A stretch of 18,733 bases of DNA, from assembly GCA_050180745.1 (NCBI GenBank), contig JBFXDW010000033.1, forward strand, positions 1 to 18,733. Direction: 5' to 3'. The DNA comes from JBFXDW01 sp050180745. GTDB taxonomy: Bacteria; Pseudomonadota; Alphaproteobacteria; UBA9219. The position numbers were made by a program, and so were the translations under genes. This document shows, piece after piece, positions 13,102 through 18,733 of this stretch. The notes under the pieces were generated by a model. That model was given only the letters and a program-made list of their open reading frames with translations. It was not told the origin of the DNA and ran no database searches. Position 1 is the first letter of the stretch; each line of letters opens with the position of its first letter.

Positions 13102-14340
13102 TTGATTCCTTCTGAACCACATATAGTGACACTCGGCTGTCGTTTGAACTCATATGAATCCGAAGTTATTCGGGAACATGCGCGTGCGGCAGGGCTTGAT
13201 GATGTTGTGATTATCAATAGCTGTGCTGTAACCGGCGAGGCTGAACGGCAGACACGGCAGGTTATTCGTAAGGCGCGGCGCGAGCATCCTTCTGGCTTTT
13301 TGATTGTCACAGGCTGTGCGGCTCATATTCATCCTGATCGATTTTCTTCGATGCCGGAAGTTGATGCGGTTGTTCCTAATACAGATAAGTTAAAAGCAGA
13401 TGTCTATGTGGCGCTCAAGGAAAAGCGGGATTATGCTCCTGCGTTTGTTGAAGGAGCGCTCTACGATGCACCGCTGGTGCATGGGTTCGAGGGGAAGACC
13501 CGCGCTTTTGTACAAATCCAGAATGGCTGCAATAATGCGTGTACTTTCTGTATTATTCCTCAAGGACGGGGGAGTTCGCAGTCTGTTGCTTTGTCCCGTG
13601 TCATTGAGCAGGTAAGGGCTCTTGCGCCGCATTATCCGGAAATTACGCTGACGGGCGTTGATATTGCCTCTTATGATCTGGACGGTATAAAGCTGGGGAG
13701 CCTTGTCAAAAGGCTTTTGGCAGAGGTTCCAGAGCTTCAACGTTTGCGGCTGTCTTCTCTTGATCCTGCTGTGCTTGATGAGGATCTGTGGGATGTCATT
13801 GCTTGCGAAGAACGTTTAATGCCATCTTTGCACTTATCGGTGCAAGCAGGTGATGACATGATTTTAAAGCGCATGAAACGCCGTCACAATCGTCAGGATG
13901 TCTATGATATTGTAAGGCGAGCACGTGCTGTGCGGCCTGAGATCACGTTTGGAGCGGATGTCATCGCGGGATTTCCGACAGAAGATGAGGTAATGTTTGA
14001 AAATGGATATCGTTTGTTTGAGGATTTGGATTTTACGTGGATGCATGTATTTCCCTATTCTCCGAGGGAGGGGACTCCGGCAGCGCGTATGCCACAGGTT
14101 GAAAGTAAGATTCGTAAAATGCGTGCGGCTCGTTTGCGTGAGCTAGGAGGTAAGGCGATACAGTGTCATTTAGAAAGTTTGGTAGGACAAGAATTATCAG
14201 TGCATGTTGAAAAAGAAACATTAGGCCGCACGCCGACATTTGCGGAAATTATTTTGGATAAGCCGCAGGTGCCCGCTACTGTGGTGAGGGTGCTTGTCAC
14301 GGGAATAGATGGCCAACAAGCTATAGGGGAGGTTTTGTAA
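13102..14340 (+). CDS. mtaB: tRNA t6A37 methylthiotransferase MtaB
   Basis: MtaB is a radical-SAM enzyme that converts t6A to ms2t6A at position 37 of ANN-decoding tRNAs. The N-terminal domain has the three auxiliary-cluster cysteines Cys13 (TLGCRLN), Cys41 (NSCAVTGEAE) and Cys72 (VTGCAAH). The radical-SAM cluster motif C-x3-C-x2-C is Cys143/147/150 (NGCNNACTFCIIPQGRG). Later blocks such as SSLDPAVLDEDL, LHLSVQAGDD and DVIAGFPTE are typical, and the C-terminus (from about 350) fits a TRAM domain. The start is a TTG at 13102 with a poor ribosome site. It gives eight residues before the conserved VTLGCRLN, as expected, while the GTG at 13126 would cut too close. MtaB is distinguished from MiaB by the CRLN motif. 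Confidence 0.95.
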   Translation: MIPSEPHIVTLGCRLNSYESEVIREHARAAGLDDVVIINSCAVTGEAERQTRQVIRKARREHPSGFLIVTGCAAHIHPDRFSSMPEVDAVVPNTDKLKADVYVALKEKRDYAPAFVEGALYDAPLVHGFEGKTRAFVQIQNGCNNACTFCIIPQGRGSSQSVALSRVIEQVRALAPHYPEITLTGVDIASYDLDGIKLGSLVKRLLAEVPELQRLRLSSLDPAVLDEDLWDVIACEERLMPSLHLSVQAGDDMILKRMKRRHNRQDVYDIVRRARAVRPEITFGADVIAGFPTEDEVMFENGYRLFEDLDFTWMHVFPYSPREGTPAARMPQVESKIRKMRAARLRELGGKAIQCHLESLVGQELSVHVEKETLGRTPTFAEIILDKPQVPATVVRVLVTGIDGQQAIGEVL

Positions 14341-15266
14341 TGATAGGAAAAAGCGGGTGGTTAGGGCGTTTGCGCCAAGGTCTGGTACGCTCCAGCAGCA
14401 AGGTCACGGAAAGCATCAGCGCGGCATTTACCAAGCGCAAACTGGATGATGAAGCGCTGAGCGAACTTGAAGATATTCTTATCATGGCTGATCTGGGTCC
14501 TTCTACAGCGGCTAAACTAGTCGCAGAATTTGGGAAAGCTCGTTTTGGTAAAGAGGTCACGGATCAAGAGATCAAAGAGGCTTTTGCCGCGCAAATCGCA
14601 GCGTTGTTAGAGCCGTGTGCGGTGCCGTTAGTGCTTGATGAGACCGCTAAGCCTTTTGTGGTTTTGATGGTTGGAGTTAATGGCGCGGGTAAAACAACGA
14701 CCATAGGTAAAATGGCTAAACATTATGTGGAAGAAGGCAAGAAGGTTTTGCTTGCTGCCGGAGATACCTTTCGTGCCGCTGCCGTTGAACAGCTTTGCCG
14801 TTGGGGTGAGCGTGCAGGCTGTCCTGTTATTACAGGCGAAACAGGCAGTGATGCGGCTGCGTTGGCTTATCGTGCGGTTGAGCGGGCGCGTGCGGAAAGA
14901 GCTGATATTTTGTTTATTGATACCGCAGGGAGGCTTCAGAACAAAAAAGATTTGATGGAAGAGCTCGCCAAAATTGTACGTGTGATTAAAAAACAAATCC
15001 CTGAAGCGCCACATGCGACGCTCTTGGTTTTGGATGCTACCACAGGCCAAAATGCACATGCGCAGGTCGAGGTGTTTAAGGAGCTAACGGAAGTGAGCGG
15101 CCTTGTTCTGACCAAACTTGATGGCTCGGCCAAGGGCGGAGTTATGGTGGCTCTGGCGGATCGTTTCCAGATGCCCATTCATGCGGTTGGTGTCGGAGAA
15201 AGCGCCGAGGACCTCCAGCCCTTCAACGCCAAGGATTTCGCTGAGGGGCTGATGGGGATGGGGTGA
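14340..15266 (+). CDS. ftsY: Signal recognition particle receptor FtsY
   Basis: FtsY is the membrane-associated SRP receptor GTPase that delivers ribosome-nascent chain complexes to SecYEG. The 308-residue protein is the short form: a helical N domain (about 20-95) and the G domain, without the long acidic A domain of E. coli FtsY. GTPase motifs are G1 GVNGAGKT at 112-119, DTFRAAA at 142-148, G3 DTAGR at 194-198, and G4 TKLD at 258-261, with the closing GVGESAEDLQPF at 284-295. A basic N-terminal stretch (GWLGRLRQGLVRSSSK) may serve as the lipid-binding targeting helix. The ATG overlaps the mtaB TAA by one base (TAATG), so the genes are translationally coupled. It converges on the gene at 15282. 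Confidence 0.97.
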   Translation: MIGKSGWLGRLRQGLVRSSSKVTESISAAFTKRKLDDEALSELEDILIMADLGPSTAAKLVAEFGKARFGKEVTDQEIKEAFAAQIAALLEPCAVPLVLDETAKPFVVLMVGVNGAGKTTTIGKMAKHYVEEGKKVLLAAGDTFRAAAVEQLCRWGERAGCPVITGETGSDAAALAYRAVERARAERADILFIDTAGRLQNKKDLMEELAKIVRVIKKQIPEAPHATLLVLDATTGQNAHAQVEVFKELTEVSGLVLTKLDGSAKGGVMVALADRFQMPIHAVGVGESAEDLQPFNAKDFAEGLMGMG

Positions 15267-15281
15267 CAAGCTCTTAGTTTC

Positions 15282-15698
15282 TCAATAAAGGTCTCTATAG
15301 GACCGTTTTTGGCGCGCTCTGGCAACTTGCTCAGAGGGAGCGCTTTGGAACATGATTTGCGGAGGCCGCGCCTCAACCGTTGTGGTAAGAGGTGTGTACT
15401 CAACCTTACGGCTTGAACCAGGGGAGTACATTCCTTGCTTGCCTAATTTCGAATAGCGGCGCTCAAAAGCAGAAGGCGCATCTGTGCGTTGCGTGTTGTC
15501 GGCCTCCAGTGCGCGGCCATTGTGCGGTGCGCCGACGACTGCTGAGGAGATATTCATCAAGATGTCAAAGGTTTGTTCCATTGAATCAAAAGGAAGATCA
15601 TTGAAAATGTTTTGTGTATAGCGCAGCTGTTTAGCTTCAGCAGAGGTGGAGACTATGGTCAAAATAGCGGCAAGAGCCAACAAGGGAAAAGAGCGCAT
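15282..15698 (-). CDS. Secreted protein of unknown function (138 aa)
   Basis: I do not recognise this family. The protein begins with a convincing signal peptide (MRSFPLLALAAILTIVSTSAEA, cleaved before KQLRY), so the mature form of about 116 residues is probably periplasmic or surface-associated. The mature part is hydrophilic and Ser/Thr/Arg-rich, with a short helix-like segment (FDSMEQTFDILMNISSAVVG) followed by probably disordered sequence ending RARQKRSYRDLY. I start at the ATG at 15698, which has an AGAGG ribosome site, and not at the longer frame to 15767, because only this start places the signal peptide at the N-terminus. A TATAAA lies about 30 bases upstream. It converges on ftsY with a 15-base gap. 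Confidence 0.7.
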   Translation of the reverse strand: MRSFPLLALAAILTIVSTSAEAKQLRYTQNIFNDLPFDSMEQTFDILMNISSAVVGAPHNGRALEADNTQRTDAPSAFERRYSKLGKQGMYSPGSSRKVEYTPLTTTVEARPPQIMFQSAPSEQVARARQKRSYRDLY

Positions 15699-15800
15699 GG
15701 AAGAACCTCTATTTATAGTAAACGCCAAGATGCCACGCAGGGTAAGCCATTTGGCAAGGAAGGTCAACAGACCTGAAAGTGTTTCGAAAGGCCAATCATC

Positions 15801-16382
15801 TCATTTCCACTTTTCCTCAGGGTTTAATAGAGGGTCTAGAGGAGCATTAAGGGCGGCTTCAAGTTCTATCTGATTGGTGACGGCTTTAAAAATATGCTCA
15901 TTACTTTTAGGGGCAAAGCTGGTGTCGATCATATCCTGAATAAGCTCAAGTAGAGAATCCCAAAAGCCATCTATGTTATAAATAATAATCGGCTTATTAT
16001 GAAGGCCGATTTGTTTCCATGTTAATATCTCAAAGGTTTCATCCATTGTGCCAAAGCCGCCAGGAAGCGTAATAAATCCCTCGGCGCGTTCGGCCATGAT
16101 GGATTTACGCTCATGCATGCTATCAACGACGATAAGTTCGGTCAGGCCGTTATGTTGAACTTCGCGTTCATGGAGGTGAGCGGGGATGATGCCCGTGACG
16201 GCACCTCCTGCTTTGAGGCAGGAATCTGCGACCTCGCCCATAAGGCCAACGTGCCCACCGCCATAGATTAGGCGAATGTCTTTTTGACCTAGATATGTGC
16301 CAAGGTCGCGCGCGAGGTCCATATAGGCCCCATTCACGTGATTTGATGAACCGCAATAGACGCAAACTGATTTAGGTGCCAC
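15801..16382 (-). CDS. LOG family protein (TIGR00730 Rossmann fold; probable nucleotide 5'-monophosphate phosphoribohydrolase)
   Basis: LOG-family enzymes cleave the N-glycosidic bond of nucleoside 5'-monophosphates, releasing a free base (a cytokinin in plants) and ribose 5-phosphate; bacterial members act on AMP or related nucleotides. The 193-residue length is standard. Key motifs are present: VCVYCGSS at 6-13, the nucleotide-binding glycine-rich loop YGGGHVGLMG at 40-49, MHERK at 89-93, and the signature PGGFGTMDE at 107-115 carrying the catalytic Glu. It appears cytoplasmic. Upstream lies hairpin repeat copy C, and downstream, about 100 bases away, is the secreted unknown protein. The natural substrate cannot be decided from sequence. 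Confidence 0.92.
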   Translation of the reverse strand: MAPKSVCVYCGSSNHVNGAYMDLARDLGTYLGQKDIRLIYGGGHVGLMGEVADSCLKAGGAVTGIIPAHLHEREVQHNGLTELIVVDSMHERKSIMAERAEGFITLPGGFGTMDETFEILTWKQIGLHNKPIIIYNIDGFWDSLLELIQDMIDTSFAPKSNEHIFKAVTNQIELEAALNAPLDPLLNPEEKWK

Positions 16383-16464
16383 TTGATTATACCTTTTTGG
16401 GATGAAAAAAGACTCTAGTTGTGTGCTGAAAACCGTTCTTAGATGCCTTAATTAGAAAGAAAAA

Positions 16465-16556
16465 TGGGACCCCAGCCTTCGCTGGGGTGACGGTAAAAGT
16501 TGAGAGAGATTTCTCAACAAAAAAAATCGTCATTCCCGCGAAAGCGGGAATCCCAC
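16465..16556. repeat. Triple-hairpin intergenic repeat, copy C (short relative of copies A/B)
   Basis: Three hairpins lie in a row. ACCCCAGC/GCTGGGGT has an 8-bp stem (16469-16488). GTTGAGA/TCTCAAC has a 7-bp stem (16499-16518). ATTCCCGC/GCGGGAAT has an 8-bp stem with a GAAA loop (16532-16551). The outer edges TGGGACCCCAGC and GGGAATCCCA and the GGGGTGACG..CGTCATTCCC frame match the outline of copies A and B, but the interior is different and shorter. This is the type of mobile palindromic repeat widespread in alphaproteobacterial intergenic DNA. Confidence 0.75.
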
Positions 16557-16606
16557 TTGTTTTTTTAGCATTCAAATCGAGTTTTCTAGCAGACCATCAA
16601 CATAAT

Positions 16607-16630
16607 AGAACATATTTCTTAATATGTTCT
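16607..16630. repeat. Perfect 10-bp dyad at the 3' end of the unknown gene
   Basis: AGAACATATT (16607-16616) and AATATGTTCT (16621-16630) form a perfect 10-base inverted repeat with a TCTT spacer, touching the stop codon of the minus-strand gene that ends at 16630. It could stabilise or end that transcript, but it is AT-rich and lacks a U-run, so it is a weak terminator candidate. Confidence 0.4.
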
Positions 16631-17040
16631 TATAAATACCGTCCAATTAAGCGGATATAGGACAGGGATTCCTGCATCATATTGATAAGAGGGGCAAATA
16701 AATAGTTGGTTGCAGAAGATTGGGTAATGTCATACGCCCCTCGTACGATGATACGCATCTCTTGATCGATGCCGATTAGAACATGAGGCAGATTACGGGC
16801 GGCTTCTAAAATATGAATGAGGGCGTGGCGGCGTTCGGCGTCTGTGACGGAATAAGGTAAGAAGCCTAAAGTTCCCCAAATAACTAACCGCACTCCATCA
16901 TCAGAGGTGATAGTTTGGGCTTGAAAGGGGGCCCCTTCCAGTTCAAATGCCAAAGCACAACCATCCGGCACTTTAACAATCTGAAGAAAGCTATCGGGGT
17001 CGGCTATAAAGGACTGGAATGATGAGGATGTGCCGTTCAT
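16630..17040 (-). CDS. Unknown protein (136 aa) with a CtrA box at its promoter
   Basis: I do not recognise this family. The protein is about 136 residues, soluble, of mixed alpha/beta character (VRLVIWGTLGFLPY, HALIHILEAARNLPHVLIGI, MRIIVRGAYDI), with no signal peptide. Size and alternation loosely suggest a YbjN or secretion-chaperone-like fold, which I cannot support further. Two starts are possible: the ATG at 17040 (chosen) and an in-frame TTG at 17061. Neither has a good ribosome site, but a predicted transcription start near 17070 leaves a normal leader only for the ATG. Upstream, TATTAA at 17082-17077 makes a -10, and a CtrA box covers the -35 region, so expression is probably tied to the cell cycle. 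nadK lies upstream on the same strand. Confidence 0.7.
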   Translation of the reverse strand: MNGTSSSFQSFIADPDSFLQIVKVPDGCALAFELEGAPFQAQTITSDDGVRLVIWGTLGFLPYSVTDAERRHALIHILEAARNLPHVLIGIDQEMRIIVRGAYDITQSSATNYLFAPLINMMQESLSYIRLIGRYL

Positions 17041-17094
17041 AAGGAGCCAGAAGACAGACAAATAGAAGATACTCTATTAATAGCCTGTTTTTCT

Positions 17095-17110
17095 TTAAAA
17101 CTCATTTAAC
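17095..17110 (+). promoter_or_regulatory. CtrA-binding box upstream of the unknown gene at 16630-17040
   Basis: The sequence TTAA-AACTCAT-TTAAC is a perfect TTAA-N7-TTAAC CtrA box. On the minus strand a -10-like TATTAA (17082-17077) is placed so that the -35 position (17105-17100) falls in the middle of the box, the geometry of known CtrA-controlled promoters. It lies 54 bases upstream of the ATG. Confidence 0.6.
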
Positions 17111-17141
17111 ATGGGGCATAAAAACCATACGAGAGTGTGAA

Positions 17142-17900
17142 TTATCTGAATTGTTCGCGAATAATCCGTTCGCCCAAGTGATGTTCAGGATCGAAGAGGA
17201 GCGTAAAAGCTGTTGTGCAGTCAAGCCAAATTCGTGCGCTGACGACTTGGGAGAGTGTCATAAAGCCTGCCTCGACACGTACAGGGCGTTTTTCTGTTTC
17301 TAAGACTTCAATATCAATTACAGAGCTTTGGGGTAGGATCGCATAAGACCAGTTGCGAGGGCGAAAGCCGCAAATCGCTGTCATCACGAGCGTATTGGAA
17401 TCCAAAGGCATAATGGGGCCGCCTGCCGAGCGGTTATAGGCGGTGCTGCCTGCGGGCGTTGAAACAAGCATGCCATCGCCACTAAAGCGGGCAATACGTT
17501 CAATGCCGTCCACGCAGACACGCAGTTTAGCCGATTGAGGTGTTTCGCGCAGGAAGGTTATTTCATTGATGGCGATGGAGTTGCTTGTTTTACCATTGAT
17601 ATCCATGCACTCAATTTTAAGGGGATGAAGCGCCACACTTTGAGCGCGGGCGATGCGTTCAGGAAGATTATCAATTTCATAATCATTACACAAAAAACCA
17701 ACCGACTCGGTGCGGCGCAGAGCATAGATTTTCTTGCCTTGCTCGAGATAGGTATAGAGAGATTTCAAGACATGCCCATCCCCGCCTAAGACGACGATAA
17801 TATCCGCATCTTCTGGTGCGACCGTTCCATAGCGGGCTTGCATATCTTTGGATGCCAGTTGTGCCAAGGCGGAGGGAGAGGCAGAAAAAGCGATTTTCAT
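17142..17900 (-). CDS. nadK: NAD kinase
   Basis: NAD kinase phosphorylates NAD to NADP and is the only route to NADP. The 252-residue length fits alphaproteobacterial enzymes. The catalytic GGDG is at 39-42 (VLGGDGHVLKSL), the NAD-contacting NE at 112-113 (INEITFLR), and the signature GDGMLVSTPAGSTAYN at 141-156, followed by SAGGPIMP. A good ribosome site (AGGATCTCTT then ATG) fixes the start. One oddity is the segment after GGDG, usually G-x-N-x-G-x-x-GFL; it reads ALRRTESVGFLCN (60-72), losing the first Gly, the Asn and the middle Gly and gaining one residue. nadK is divergent from chpT, and a CtrA box lies between them. Confidence 0.95.
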   Translation of the reverse strand: MKIAFSASPSALAQLASKDMQARYGTVAPEDADIIVVLGGDGHVLKSLYTYLEQGKKIYALRRTESVGFLCNDYEIDNLPERIARAQSVALHPLKIECMDINGKTSNSIAINEITFLRETPQSAKLRVCVDGIERIARFSGDGMLVSTPAGSTAYNRSAGGPIMPLDSNTLVMTAICGFRPRNWSYAILPQSSVIDIEVLETEKRPVRVEAGFMTLSQVVSARIWLDCTTAFTLLFDPEHHLGERIIREQFR

Positions 17901-17953
17901 AAGAGATCCTGTTTCGTGAGTATTGAGGACACGTTTTAAAATCTGAAGCCTGA

Positions 17954-17969
17954 TTAATGGTACATTAAC
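17954..17969 (+). promoter_or_regulatory. CtrA-binding box in the nadK-chpT divergent region
   Basis: The sequence TTAA-TGGTACA-TTAAC is a perfect CtrA box, 74 bases upstream of the chpT start and 53 bases upstream of the nadK start. The core is symmetric, so it could serve either gene. On the minus strand TTTAAA (17940-17935) sits 17 bases from the box centre as a possible nadK -10, while on the plus strand the matching position (about 17981-17988) holds only a weak GATTAA. Confidence 0.65.
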
Positions 17970-18042
17970 GGGTGGTGCGCAAGATTAATCAATAAGAAAT
18001 TGTATAAGATTCGCTTCTTTTTCAAAACTAAAGGTGCTTTTA

Positions 18043-18708
18043 ATGCAAATAGATATACGTGTTTTAGAGCTCTTATCCTCAAAATTGTGCCATGACCTCA
18101 TAAGTCCGGTCAGTGCGGTTAATAATGGCGTTGAATTGATTGAGGATATTGGCGGCGATGTGGTTGAAGAAGCTATGGGATTAATTGGGAGCAGTGCGGC
18201 TCATGCCGCGCGGAGGCTGCGGATATTTCGTATGGCTTATGGACGTGCGGGGAGTGAGGCTGCTTTGCCTTTACGTGACATAAGGCAGGTGGCGGTCCAG
18301 TATTTCGTTGGCGGAAAGACAAAACTCGAGTGGCCAGAGGATATGGCTATGGAGGGTGTTGCCGAAAAACAAGGGGCCTTTAAAGTTTTGTTGAATGTGT
18401 TGCTTTTGGCCGAAGAAATTTTAGCTTATGGAGGTTTAATCACGTTGCGCCGACTCGAGAGTAATGACAGTATCGGATGCGTGATCCAGGTTAAAGGTCG
18501 TCAGGCCGTTTTGTCTAAATCGTTTCAGGAAGCTCTTGCGGGGGAAACGGAAGTAGAAGACTTAACGCCGCGTACGATCCAGTCTTACATCACCGGAAGA
18601 TTTGCTGATTATTTTGGCATCAATCTTTCTTTCTCAACAGCTGAAGAGGATTGTCTTGATATTTCTCTTCAAGCACCAGCCTTGCATACGATGCACCACG
18701 TCGCGTAG
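18043..18708 (+). CDS. chpT: Histidine phosphotransferase ChpT
   Basis: ChpT relays phosphate from the hybrid kinase CckA to the response regulators CtrA and CpdR, which control the cell cycle and motility in alphaproteobacteria. The phospho-accepting site is His17 in SSKLCHDLISPVSAVNNGVEL (12-32), the typical ChpT helix that dimerises into a four-helix bundle. The remaining roughly 150 residues match the degenerate, ATP-less HATPase-like domain of the family (IRQVAVQYF, then FKVLLNVLLLAEEIL). I start at the ATG at 18043, with AAAGG eight bases upstream; the GTG at 18034 is less likely. The 221-residue length is normal. A perfect CtrA box upstream suggests that its own output regulates it. 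Confidence 0.93.
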   Translation: MQIDIRVLELLSSKLCHDLISPVSAVNNGVELIEDIGGDVVEEAMGLIGSSAAHAARRLRIFRMAYGRAGSEAALPLRDIRQVAVQYFVGGKTKLEWPEDMAMEGVAEKQGAFKVLLNVLLLAEEILAYGGLITLRRLESNDSIGCVIQVKGRQAVLSKSFQEALAGETEVEDLTPRTIQSYITGRFADYFGINLSFSTAEEDCLDISLQAPALHTMHHVA

Positions 18709-18733
18709 AGGATTCTTTAGGGTTTCAGATCGG

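Noticed and set aside
15699..15767. N-terminal 23-residue extension of the secreted unknown protein
   Set aside because: The signal peptide begins at the internal Met at 15698, which has its own ribosome site.
16387..16575. 62-aa minus-strand ORF with SGIPAFAGMT and VTPAKAGVPF peptides
   Set aside because: It is the conceptual translation of hairpin repeat copy C. Such peptides are a well-known annotation artefact of these repeats, and there is no coding signal outside the repeat.
16618..16632. TTAA-N7-TTAT as a third CtrA box
   Set aside because: The second half-site is imperfect and it lies at the 3' end of a gene within an AT-rich dyad.

Overview
The window looks like a stretch of core chromosome from an alphaproteobacterium. 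The evidence is gene content: ChpT, the CckA-to-CtrA phosphotransfer protein; a DUF4167 protein; an mtaB-ftsY pair; and the short FtsY form. Two kinds of regulatory site agree with this. One perfect GTTC-N7-GTTC SOS box lies in front of recA. Two perfect TTAA-N7-TTAAC CtrA boxes lie beside chpT. The dispersed hairpin repeats, which would translate to PAFAGMT/TPAKAGVP-type peptides, are also common in this class. I cannot assign a genus. A Micavibrio- or Rhodospirillales-like lineage is a guess.

Layout. 1-448 is the 3' end of an unrecognised + strand gene whose stop overlaps the stop of epmA. 445-3654 (minus) is a tight cvpA-purF-epmA operon. 3751-6323 (minus) holds a SapC-family gene followed by a yejA-type solute-binding protein. 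6572-9007 (minus) is ftsK. 9008-10168 is repeat-rich: a small unknown gene sits between two roughly 200-bp repeats in inverted orientation. 10169-11272 (minus) is recA with its SOS box, and upstream of it lies a methyltransferase-fold gene (11375-12208, minus). 12460-15266 (plus) is DUF4167-mtaB-ftsY. 15282-18708 contains an unknown secreted protein, a LOG-family hydrolase, a hairpin repeat, an unknown gene with a CtrA box, nadK, and divergent chpT. No tRNA, rRNA, CRISPR array or phage genes were seen.

How the genes fit together. Most are housekeeping functions: purine synthesis, EF-P modification, division and chromosome segregation, recombination and SOS, tRNA modification, SRP targeting, and NADP synthesis. 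The right end is the cell-cycle part. Both perfect CtrA boxes in the window fall there, one in the nadK/chpT divergent region and one overlapping the predicted promoter of the unknown gene at 16630-17040. That suggests chpT sits in a CtrA feedback loop and that the unknown gene is a CtrA target.

The most unusual DNA is the repeat pair around 9136-10152. The two copies are inverted relative to each other, but their central 56-bp cores point the same way, as if one core had flipped. The left copy is also bounded by 22-bp imperfect terminal inverted repeats, like a small non-autonomous mobile element. I did not find a clearly novel multi-gene system.
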